64,000 nucleotides of DNA from Trogon surrucura (Eukaryota > Chordata > Aves > Trogoniformes > Trogonidae): the NCBI GenBank assembly GCA_020746105.1, contig CM036629.1, positions 5,362,501 to 5,426,500 of the forward strand, in the 5' to 3' direction. The stretch's first letter is position 1. Every line of letters starts with the position of its first letter. Position numbers and translations under genes: made by a program. The notes below the pieces were generated by a model, which saw only the letters and a list, made by a program, of their open reading frames with translations, ran no database searches and was not told the DNA's origin. Positions 13,655 to 24,800 of this stretch are shown here, one piece after another.

Positions 13655-13722
13655 TGTGCAAACACGTATGCATGTCAGTGGTTTTCACTTGAGTAATCCC
13701 TCTGGTTTTCCTGGGACTGCCA
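13655..13722. repeat. Possible relict amniote interspersed repeat
   Basis: GTGCAAACACGTATGCATG followed by CACTTGAGTAATCCC and CCTGGGACTGC resembles old amniote palindromic repeats of the kind TGCAAACACTTATGCA...CACGTGAGTAGTCCCATTG. It sits just left of the CpG-rich patch and right of a T-rich tract (about 13599-13626). The match is weak. Confidence 0.3.
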
Positions 13723-13727
13723 CAGAG

Positions 13728-13827
13728 GCGACTCGCATGCGCGCGCTGGCGCAGGAGCGGGTCCCGCGGTCCTGTCCCCAGCGAGTCCCCGCGCTCGCGC
13801 TGCCCGGCCTTGCCGGCAGGTCGCGGA
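13728..13827. promoter_or_regulatory. CpG-rich patch with NRF1-like palindrome
   Basis: Around 17 CpG dinucleotides in 100 bp, surrounded by AT-rich DNA with almost none. It contains a CGCATGCG palindrome at 13734-13741 within TCGCATGCGCGC, close to the NRF1 consensus. It could be a small orphan CpG island or promoter, a GC-rich insert, or a conserved UTR element. No gene start is visible next to it. Confidence 0.4.
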
Positions 13828-15056
13828 AATAAGCAAGTGTCAGTGGAAACCAAGTGGTGCATCTGTCACTTCCAATAGTTGGTCAAAGATTTCTGTTTCA
13901 GACACTTAAAAAGAAGCTACTTGTTTTGATAAGTTTTGTTGGAAAGCATTTGAAACAGGCTAATTAGAAGCCAGATTTTGTCTTTTTAATGAAGAATTTC
14001 CATCAGCCCATAGAAACAGCACTTCTGTTTGTGGAAAAAGAAATGTTACGTGGCTGTGTCGAAGGCTGCTATTTGCTATAATCACCTGTTTGTTAACTTT
14101 ACAAAGGCTTTGTCGAAACTCTTCATGGAAATAGGGGGAGGGAGAAAACCCAGCAGCCTTGTTTGCAGAGGTTAAAACCGCAAGCAAGTCCCCGAGCTCA
14201 GGGATGGAGAGCAAGCGCACAAATGACAAAGCAAACAAATGTGCAAAACTTCTGCTTCAAGACGTTTTAATTTGGGTGCACTAAAATGGCAGGTGAAGTC
14301 ACAGAGCGTGCTTGTGTCATTTCCGTGTTAATTGTCTTACTAGCAAGACAGAACTGAGAGAGATCCAGTGTTCAGAAGTCAGTCAGCGTCACTGAAAAGT
14401 ACTAGGATCACATTCTGAAGGAGCAGATTGGATTTTTGTCATTTCTTGTGGACTGCTTTCATGGATAGCCTCGGTTCTTGTAACAGACACTGGGGCGGCC
14501 AGATGTGGAGAGCTGGGAGAAGCAAAACAAAACCTCTTCCTCCACTTAGGTCAACGCCTAGCACCTTGTATAAACTGCTGGCCCACACCCAAAGGCCTCC
14601 AGAGCAGAAATTATCTCACACCTGAGGAATCAGGCAACTAGACTAAGGCTCATAAGGATTTGCTTTTAGACTTCAGACCAAAAGGGGTTGTTTAAACCTG
14701 AAAAACAGTACAATGCCACATAACGGCACCACTCACCCTGTTACTGGTATCTGGCTAACAGGAATATAGTAAACTTAAATAAAGCATCTCGCTGGCAAGC
14801 CCTTCAATGCTCCTCAAGAAGGCAGAAAGTGAAGAGACACTTAAGGAGGACTCACTGTTTTGGAATCCACTTTGCTTCTCTTAAGCCTGGCAAATGAATC
14901 TATTTCATACGTTTTCTTGTGCAATTTTACACGTAGAGGAGCATGCACGTGGCTGTTTCTTTTACTGTCCACAGCATTCTGCATGTTTTCTATATAGTCT
15001 TTGTTTTTCTACACAATTTGCTGCTAAAAATGTGTTTGCGTTCTCATGTGATGCCA

Positions 15057-15062
15057 TTTATT
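15057..15062 (-). terminator. CDYL2: Candidate proximal polyadenylation signal of CDYL2
   Basis: AATAAA on the minus strand about 630 nt after the CDYL2 stop codon. It would yield a short-3'UTR transcript if used. The hexamer alone is weak evidence in AT-rich sequence. Confidence 0.3.
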
Positions 15063-15693
15063 CAGTCAAGGGAAGTATGAAAGTAAGGTCTGTGATGAAT
15101 AAACAGCTGAATATGAACACAAAATAAATAAGTTAAATAAATTCAACAAAAAAAAATCCTAGTAGTTTTTGTAAAACTAACTTTACATATTATACACATA
15201 AATTATCAGATTTTTTCCATTACACTGTTAGAAAAAAAATAATTAAAATATTTCTAAAGAATGGCGTTTGGGTCTACAAAATATTGTGCTGACCCAGTTT
15301 TTCGATCGAGCCCTCTGTGTCAGCCCAGATGACAGCAAGAATAAGTTAAGAAGGACAGACAGAAAAAAAACTCATTACTGATGGGGTGCCTTACTGGGCC
15401 TCTTGGTGCTTCCCAGCACATGGAATGTATACTTTAGTCTGGATGAGCAATGTGAAAGATGCAGCCCTCTGCAGAGATTATGTGCACTGAACAAGCCTGC
15501 CTACATCTCGGTTACACAAAATCAAACCAGCTACAAGCAGTGTGTAGCTCACAAGGAAATCGACACAACCGCACGTGTTAGGATACACTGTCACAAATTC
15601 CTCACTGATGCATTGCCTCTGCTTTTCAAACACAGGTAATGTTTGCCCCCGTTCACAAGGAGAGCATTTTTCTCTTTAAGTTAGGCCAAGACA

Positions 15694-15852
15694 TCAGACT
15701 TCATAAATTTTGTCTTGCAAGTAGCTGAATAATGAATCCAGTCCTTTGGAAGAACTCCACAGCTGTTTTAACATCTGACACTCTTTCTCATTCACATCTT
15801 CAAGTCCGGATTTCAGGAAGCTCCGCATGAGACATTTGGACTCTTCCAATAC
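15694..15852 (-). CDS. CDYL2: CDYL2 exon 7: C-terminal end and stop
   Basis: 159 coding nt, residues about 456-507 plus a TGA stop at 15696-15694. Acceptor TTTTGGCTTTAG|GTA. The translation starts [20 protein letters not shown] and ends in YLQDKIYEV. It contains the C-terminal helices that close the crotonase trimer interface in relatives. The final residues match the CDYL2 C-terminus I remember, including the [13 protein letters not shown] segment, so the gene ends normally and is not truncated. Confidence 0.96.
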   Translation of the reverse strand, partial: VLEESKCLMRSFLKSGLEDVNEKECQMLKQLWSSSKGLDSLFSYLQDKIYEV

Positions 15853-18800
15853 CTAAAGCCAAAATATCACCCAGCATTTTATTTCGAATCTGAAAAAATT
15901 ATTATGGATAATGGTGTGAAGAGCACTTTTACACTACCAACTCTGCTTTACAATCTAAATAACAACTTTGGGCACAGGAATTAGATCTGATTTACAGCCG
16001 TAACTCCACTTGCTGATAGTCGGCATCTTTATGAATTAAGGACTTCTGAGGTTTATGTGTTTAGTGCCAACATTTTTAATAGGAATGAGGGATTCTCAAG
16101 TGCTTCACTTTATTGAAGGAGTGCCATGAAGCATGAGAGGGAGCTGAACTCCCTCCTGTAGAAAACGTGATCCCTTGAAGTGAAAATGTGTGAGGCATGA
16201 TATGTTGGCTACCTGGTTTCTGGAAGGCAGTGTTTAAGGTTACAGAGGTTGGAAACCCAAATCTGGGTGTCCATCATCTTTAACAATTTTCTCTCATGCA
16301 TCATTTCCTTATCAAAACAGAAATTAATAGGAAAGGCCCTTTACTAGACATAGCTTTTAAAGTTTATTTACATTTTTATAAAAGTGAAATATTTTACAGA
16401 AGAAGGGTGTTTAGCACTCTCTGATGTGTTCTGGGAGAGGGGCTCTTACTGGGCTCTTATTAATGTATACAAATATTTCAGGAGTGGGTGTCAAGAAGAA
16501 GGGGCCACTCTCTTTTCAGTGGTGCCCAGTGACAGGACAAGCAATAATGGGTATAAGTTAGAACACAGGAAGTTGCACCTCAACATGAGGAGAAATTCCT
16601 TTACTGTGAGGGTGCCGGAGCACTGGCACAGGCTGCCCAGAGAGGTCGTGGAGTCTCCTGCTCTGGAGACTTTCAAGACCCACCTGGACACGTTCCTGTG
16701 TTGCCGGCCCTAGTTGATTCTACTCCGGCAGGGGGGTTGGACTAGATGATCTCTAGAGGTCCCTTCCAACCCCAAACATTCTACAATTGTATGATTTGCT
16801 TAGCATATACAAGTAGTCATAACAAATCACCTAAGGGTTTTGCAATGGAAAGTCCAATCTCAAGCCCTTGGTAGTTGTGGCAAGTTCTTAACGGTACGAA
16901 CAGCAGGTTCATGGTTGCTGTGGTTCAGCTCATTTTGCCCATACCCATTTTAAACACAGATTGCATCTTTAAAATTCTTTTTGAAATATGTAGCATCAGT
17001 GTGTACCTCACAAGGAATCTAACTCGTCAAACAAAACCTTTAATAATTCATACATTACTGATTTTTTGAGGGCAGAATCATAGAATCATAGAATCTTAGA
17101 ATCACAGAATGGCCCAGGTTGGAAGGGACCTTAGAGATCATCTAATCCAACCCTCCTGCCGTGGGCAGGGACACCTCTCAACTAGACCAGGTTGCTCAAG
17201 GCCTCATCCAACGTGGCCTTGAACATTTCCAGGGAGGAGGCAGCCACAACTTCCTCTGGGCAATTTACTGCCGAGTCTTGCCACCCTCGGACTGAAGATT
17301 TAATGTAAGCTAACAGTGTTTATGGTAAGGGAGACACACTCCACGTGGCTCTGTCAACACCTGTGTGTTAAGCCCAGTTCCAATCTGTTTTAGGTTACAA
17401 CACTGCTATTCCAAAGTAGTATTTTTCTTTAACTCCAGTAAATGGTGTTAATTGGAAGTCGCCCAGCCTGTGGATTTTTTTTCGGTCTGTTCTTGAACAA
17501 GGACCCACAGTGAGCCTGAATGAGCTCATCGTTTTCATTGTTTTTGTGACTTCAGCCTGATTTGCATTTAGGATCTCGGAGAGTAAATCTAGTATGTGAC
17601 AGTTTTAACCCTCATCTTTGTCCACACGTTAGCACCAATCTTTCTAACAGGTCTCAAGAGAAAACTTCATTGACAGCCAAGACCAATGAGGGAAGAATTC
17701 ATAGCAAGGCCCAGAGGTTTTTCCAACTCATATAATACACGTTATATCAGCATGATCAAATGAGCTTATGCTACAGTTCTAGAGAGTTTCATTCTGAATG
17801 TCTTTTGTGAGATCTAATCTACACTTCATTTAATTAAAAATCTCCCGTGTCTCTACCTTCTCTTTCACAGTGAATGCTTCAAATGAAACTGAGGGATGCC
17901 AGGACAGTTTCAGGCATAGGAAGTACAGCAAGAAACCGCAACAATTTGCACTTCAGTTAATGCAGTTTTCTTGCAGCCAGTATCACTTTCTTCATTGCAT
18001 TTTTTTAAACAAGCATGTGCCCAGAATAGGAGTATATCTGCCTGAAGGGAAAAAACCTTAGGAAGTAAAAATAGGAAAGGATTTTCTTTCAACTTTTATG
18101 TTGAAGTTATACTACACTGTCACCAGACTGTTCAAATGCCTGAGTCTGGATCTCACCTCTCCTTCACAGCAGAGATTAGCTGGCACTCTCCTACCCTGGT
18201 GGTGCACTATGCAGAACATTTTGCAGAATCAGGGACTATGCAGGTGCAGAAAAGAAGGCAGACTCAGCTGAAAACACAGGAGGCCAGGACAATGTGAAAG
18301 GCAAATGTATTTTCTTACTGTCCCTACAGAGATTTCCCAGTACAGTTGCGGGCTTTCAGACTCTTCCACCTTCATGATGGGAACCTGTGCTAAAATCCCC
18401 TTTCCAAACCTGCGGCAAGGAGGTTCCGCTCGTATTGAACTAATGTAAAGATAAGCAAAGGAAATAACCCTCCCTGCCCCAGAAAAATGAGAAACTCCAC
18501 AAGCTCACGGAGCCCTGTGCAGACTTTCAGGTTTTAGCCTTCTTTCCCAGGTGGAGTTGTGGAAATTGAGGACCCACCAATGTGATGAGCTTGCGGAGCA
18601 CACCTTACCTCTGTGAAAAGTAATCTAATCACAAAGGAGTTTGATTTCTTACCACAGCACTGCAGGATGCCATTTCCTTCACTCGTAGCATCACTTCTTG
18701 GCTAAATGTTGTTGGCCAAAATACTTGTGACACCAGTCCTCTGCTGCAGGCTTCCTGTGCTGTCAGCTTTCTCCCACAGAACAACATTTCATTTGCCTGT

Positions 18801-21800
18801 GAAACCAAGAGATTACTTGTGATCTTGGGTTACAGTTCTCTTAAAATTTTTTCCATACTTGCCTGCTATTTTCAAGATTAAACTTACAAATGGTCTCTTC
18901 TATCTTTCCATATTGCAAAATACTTTAAAAGGAGTTTCGGTAGCTATTTAAGGATTGTGCAGGTGGCCAGAGCACAGCATGAGTTTCATTTAAGAGAAAT
19001 GTGCTGGCATGCACGATGAATCTGTATTGCTGATTTTACAAGAGTAACTGTCAGTGAGGCCGTGCCAAGAGTCACGGAACTTCGCATGAAATACTTTTGG
19101 GGGCAAATTCTGCTTTGTTATACTGATAAAAACTAAGCAACCTTACTGGAATTATTATGGATTGTCTTTAGAGAGGAGAGAGCAGTATCTCTCTCTGTTA
19201 CTGGACAATCCTAACACAATGCAGAGCAGTAATCTGCAGCATTATTCTGCTACTGCATCTCTGCCCTATTCTACCGTGATCTGACAGTGACTGCTTTTTC
19301 AACCTGTGGTCAATTCTTCTTTTATATATATTGAATTCTGAGGTCATTTTGTGATAAGAAGGTGGCAGGGACTAGATGGAACTTTCCACAGGTTTCATTT
19401 CATTTCATTTTCATCTCATGACAATTAAGAGAAACGGTTGTTTTCTGTTTCACTTTTCAAAGAGAGAAAGAAGAGCATGAACTTTAGAAAGGTTCTTCAG
19501 CAATTTGAGGTGGAAAACCTTACCAGTGCAACCCCGAGAATTTGCGGGAATGTGTATGATGAGCAGCCAGCTGGAGTGAGTCGGATTGTTGCATATGGTG
19601 TCTGAAACCATGCCTTCTCACTCGCCCAAACGATATCACAGAGTGGTAAAATAGAAGCTCCTAACCCAAGAGCAGGGCCGTTGATAGCAACCACAATTGG
19701 CTTCTTAAATTGAATAAAAGCTTTTACAAAATCCCTAAAATAAAAAAAAATAAATAAAAGAAAGATCTTGAATACAGAAGTAACGCTTAGACAAATACCC
19801 AAGCTTAAAGTACTTAATCTGAAAACAAATTAGAACCACAGAAGAACACAATAAATGCCATGGCCCAGTTACATGAGGTCAGAATTGCAAGATGCTTTCT
19901 AGTTTGCACATGGAAAGTTTTGCTCAAATTTAGTTATCTAATCTTTCTGAGTACCTGGGATATTAAATAGTTTTGTATATGTTGTATATGAACTGATTAA
20001 TTGGAATGTACTGACTGTTGAACGTTTTGCGGCATGGTTTGGTTTCATTTTACTTCTGGATCAGCAACTCGTGCGTTTGTACACATAGCACTTCGCAGTT
20101 TGCTCCATGATGACGAGATCTGACGATCTGGTTTGGCAAACGTGATGGATATGTTATAGCGTGAAAGATAAGAAACTCGTAGTGGACTGCTGAATATTTT
20201 TTTTGCCAAATATTCTCCTAAGATCCTATGTCAGAGGTTACTGCAAGTCCCATCAATAGATTGGGAGTAAATGTTTGTGGCACACCAGTGGAAAGAACAA
20301 GACCCACAAAGGGGAGTGAGAGAGAGATGTTTGAAGAGGGAAGGAATTAGGCCAGTGATCTGTTGGGTCTTCACTGCATGTGTCTTCGGCAAAGACATAA
20401 CAAAGTAGGTGCCCTTGCCTGCCTACAACAGTAAATGTGAAGTGATGGAAATAATGGAAAAGTAAATGTGATCAGGTTCACCTGGATGAATGAACTAGAA
20501 CATGTTAAATTCTGTGCAATGAGGAGATATTTTAAATAATTTATCTACCAGCAACTGTGGAAAGACATTTGTTGCATGGAACAGCCTATTCACCAATTAG
20601 GGAAAAGCATGAGTGTAATTGTGGGCAAATTAGGGGCTCCAGCAGCTCAGTGCACAGCAGGTACATGGAGGCAAACAAGATGCTCAGTTACTTTAGAAAA
20701 GAGACATATATAAATCACGTTTAAAGCAAAAGAGAAGATGCTCTTCTAGCACGGGGTATTTATCAGATCCAGAGTGCACCTTCGCTGGCACATTTTAGGA
20801 AAGAACATTTTGTCAAACGTGCCCTTGATGGGTTGCAGCTCTCCCACTATGTCAGAAAGACCCAGACTTGTGTATCTGAGCACAGGAGGTGTGCCTCACA
20901 GGTTAGATTTGGCAAAAAATGGAAAACATACCAAAGGTTAGTATTTTAGTGGACTGGAGCGCAAGGGCATTGGATATATTTTAAATGAAAACAAAGAGTC
21001 TTAGATGACCTAGCATTAAATGTTCAGTGAATGAGTTCGGTTTTTCAAGCTATCTAGTGAAGGGTTGATTTTTGCCCATGGGAAAATAGAGTCTCATGGG
21101 AATTGATGCAGTTCTGTTCACACAGTGAGTAATGAAACACAAGATCTGCAGCAAGACAGAGAGAGTGAAGTAAGGAGCAGCGTGTTTGTTCAAGACCATT
21201 TCTTTCCAGAGGATGGCAGGGTTAAGGAAAGTTGTGGTTCTTTTGTTTGCAGGAGCAATGCTGTTCCCTTATCTCATTATTTCTTCAGTTGTTTGTGGTT
21301 GAGTAATGGCTGTGGATCACTGCACCTGATTAATTCCACAATTTTGAGAATGTTAGTAGCTAAGCAAGTAAGCCTTCCAAGTAGGACTACAGATGGGAAC
21401 AGGGATGTGATGAATGACAGGTAAAGTGAACAACTATGGATAAATGGTGGCAGATCTGAGGACCATGTGGAGGCAGAAGAAGTGCTGTGGAAGGAGCAGG
21501 AAGCATGCGGTGATAAATGGGACCGGAATTGAATACGGAAGAGGACTTAAGTATGTGGGGAGGAAATGGTTAGATGATGGGGAGGAAGAACAAAGCCAGA
21601 CACATTAATGGAGAGGAAGAGTTGGAGGAAATGTGAAATCTTCCTGAGTGAGCAAGGAAGGGAGGACCTGGAGGTGGGAAGAGTGGAACACAACACTGAG
21701 AAGACACAATGAGCCTCTGTCATGAGGCAAGGATGAGGAGCACAGAGGACAGTACAATGGGTGGGAATGGAACAGGCCATCTGCAGGCTAGAGTGGAAGG

Positions 21801-24800
21801 CTACAATCCTGGGAGCTTATGAGGAGAACAAATGCCTGTGTTTGGTCTGCAGAAGCTGCAGTGTTCAGCACTCATCTGTGGTCCCTGTTGGGTATGTTGT
21901 TTCAGTGAAGTGTCTTTGTACCCAGAATCTGGCATATTTCCACGTCTCCGAACCCTAAGTTCACATATGTAGTTTCTAGGCTAGAAAATCCTCATTTCTG
22001 TACAAGACAGTCTTTGAAAAGTACTTAAAATTGTAACCGTTGTTGCTCAGTAGAGCCAGAAGCTCAACACAGAAAGAACTGTCCCATGTAGAAAGAAGGC
22101 TTTTGGTTTTTCTGGATGATATCTGGGAAGTTGTCCATCGAATACACTTAGGGATGCTGAGACACTTCTGCATCACTGCAGCAGTCTTGTTGCAGGTCAG
22201 GGCTCCCAAGTACCTCAAAGGCTATAGAGAAGTTGAACAAGTAAAGTTGTCCTTTGTTTTCTTCTGGGAATTTTATGTATCAGGCCACATAACGACGTGA
22301 GACCGATGTTGGGAATGCCTTCCAGTGAGTCTTTCGATTGCAGGGCTCTGTAGGCCACACACATGCTGAGCCGCAGCGCCGTCTGTCCGTCTGCCGCTTC
22401 CCTGCTCCAGGAGCGCGATGCCAGACCCGTGTCTGGGTGGTGGCACCTCGGACTGGTGGATCTACGCTCCAGCTCTGGTGAGAAGCTCCGGTGCCGCACA
22501 TCTGTGAGTGGCCAGCCCCAAAGGCAGCGGATGAGGACAAGGGCCAAATGAATAAGTCATTCACATGGGATGAGATTTGATGGGCAGCGGAACTTGCGTT
22601 TTAACTTGTGAGCGATGTACAAGATCCATACTTTAGTAAGTGGAAACACACGGTAATCAAGATTTTAATTTCATTTTGAAGCAAGTCTAACGATGTAAAG
22701 CAGTGGAAGCAGAGATCCGTTAATGTCTTTTAGGACATCCTAATGACTGAAAAAGCAAAGTGTACATTTTTTTCTACTCTATTACAGTATATTTTCCATG
22801 AGTTGAGTCCTTTGTTCACAGAAGGCATGGAGAGTGCAAAATGGAAAACGCAGTGTATTGTTTCCAGAAGTACAATAAAAAAATCTATTTCCAGTGGGCC
22901 TGAAGCCGACATTCTTAACGAGGAGCAGTACGTTGTACCAGTAATTCAAGAGTGTTCTGTGAGTCCATGATGGAAAAACTGAGTATCATAGTTTGGCTTA
23001 TATTCATTTAAATGTTGAATTGATAAGTATGCCTGTGTATTAAATATGCATAGATAAATGTGTACCTACATAACAGTACCGATGTGCACAATATTACGTG
23101 AATAATATTAAATGTGTATCTCTAATGGAGTGCGAGTGTGCCTGGGATTTCCAATAAGAATAGTGCTTTTCTTCCCTCTTCTTTTTTTTTCTAGCTCCAC
23201 ATTTTTGAAAATCTGTCATATTAACAAAGATAATCAATTGTGTCCTTCAAAGGGTTTCTCTTGTTTTAAATGACATTCTCTTGTTTTACATGACATTCAA
23301 GCGTAGCTGGGGTCTTAAAAACACATCACAAATTATTATATTTAAGAAGTACATTTTAAATGCTTGAAAAACAATGACTACCTTGAGAATTTCACAAGTA
23401 TTAAACTGAGAATCCAAACTGATCTGCAGTAGTTGTAACCAAGATAATTGGTGGTTAATAATACATGTAATATAATAACTAAATCTGATCTTGCATTAAA
23501 CAAATTCTTTAATAATCCTTCATAGAATTGTGGCATAAAGTTTTAAAGCTCTAAGAAGAATAATTTTTGTTTGTAGGCAGTGGGGAGGGGAAAGGGACCC
23601 GGTACAGACTGGTGAAACACCATTGCCTCTAATGGAGTAATGCTGATTTATCCTGGAAGATCTGCCAGGGAGGTGTAAAGTACACCTTGTGGGTAATGGA
23701 AATATGTGGTGATGTATTGTGCAGATTGATTTGTAGACTGCATGTCATAAACCCTGGATTTCTGTTAAGGTAATGTGATAGGTATAAGGAAAGTCACATT
23801 TTAGTTATGAAAATAAGACGACATTTACATATATATTAAGTAATTTAAGTTGAAGAAAAAGAGTGGAGACCCTTCTAATAACGTTCTGAAGTACAGTGGC
23901 AGACTGCTATTTCAACAGCATATGAGTAAGCCATGGATTCCCATTTGTACTGAAATTCATTAAAATGCTGAACATTCAAACAAGTAAAATATCTGCCTTT
24001 CAGGAACCACTTTAGAACATGAAGCAACAGCTCATTTGGAAAAACAACAAAGTTGTATTGAATTTGGAGGAATGATTTGAAATATTAAATACAGAGAAGC
24101 GGAATAAAATAAATCCCTGTGGATATTAGCACTGGCATAAATGTGCTTTCTTTTCTAAGAAGGAAAGGTCCAAGGTTTTTCTTACTAAACAAATTTGTAG
24201 GACTATAATTAGAATGCAATCAACACTTAAATATACAACATTTTTGGACCTGATAAATATCTTTATAATCACACACTGCATTTCATAATTTAGAGATCAT
24301 AGGTAAGCTTGGGTCACCTTATAGCTTCTGCAATCCTAGTGCTTTCCTTTCTTCTGTCATTGGATAACCTGCCAATTAAATATGAGTAATCTAGGCCACT
24401 ACAGAATACACTTCCCACTGCGCTGAGAAGTAAGAGTTTACTGTCATCAGCTGATGCATTGCACAATGCTCTCCGAACTTCCTTCATGATCTGTGGATAA
24501 AGAAAAGTAAACAATTCGACATGCATGCCGTTGCAATATCATTTCCCTAGTTTTACAAACCTTATTGATTTTGAGAGACTTACAGTTTGGGCACTATACA
24601 TCAATTATAGATATTAATATAATTTTAATATACTTACTATGGCAACTCTGAGAGTTTTATATTTGGAAGTGCTTTGCAGATGCTTATTGATTCAAAGAGG
24701 TTTTAGAACTTGGCTGGTTTTGCTTACTCTGTGGGAAATTCTAGCTAGCTTATGCTATTTGATTGCAATTTCATAATTTCAAATATAATTTTTAAATTTC

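Larger units (their letters stand above)
11338..15693 (-). other. CDYL2: Probable CDYL2 3'UTR (extent inferred)
   Basis: This is sequence directly downstream of the CDYL2 stop. It is AT-rich, has no recognisable CR1 tail, and has no convincing coding frame. Minus-strand AATAAA motifs occur at 15062-15057, 13178-13173, 12677-12672, 12015-12010 and 11343-11338, so both short and long transcripts are possible. The far end is set at the last of these motifs only because the sequence becomes less UTR-like beyond it. Members of this gene family often have long 3'UTRs, but the extent here is an inference. A CpG-rich patch at 13728-13827 is out of character for a 3'UTR. Confidence 0.4.
15853..18652 (-). 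other. CDYL2: CDYL2 intron 6
   Basis: About 2.8 kb between exons 6 and 7. It contains two CR1 tails in opposite orientation (16385-16795 and 17075-17300) and no other recognisable element. Confidence 0.9.
19735..24317 (-). other. CDYL2: CDYL2 intron 4
   Basis: About 4.6 kb. It holds a long purine-rich stretch on plus (21420-21765), a GC-richer segment (22330-22540), a 20-bp tandem duplication (23256-23295) and a relict repeat (23616-23667). No CR1 tail was recognised. Confidence 0.9.

Noticed and set aside
16384-16713. 109-codon plus frame
   Set aside because: Its C-terminal half is the end of CR1 ORF2, so it is a truncated transposon remnant rather than a host gene.
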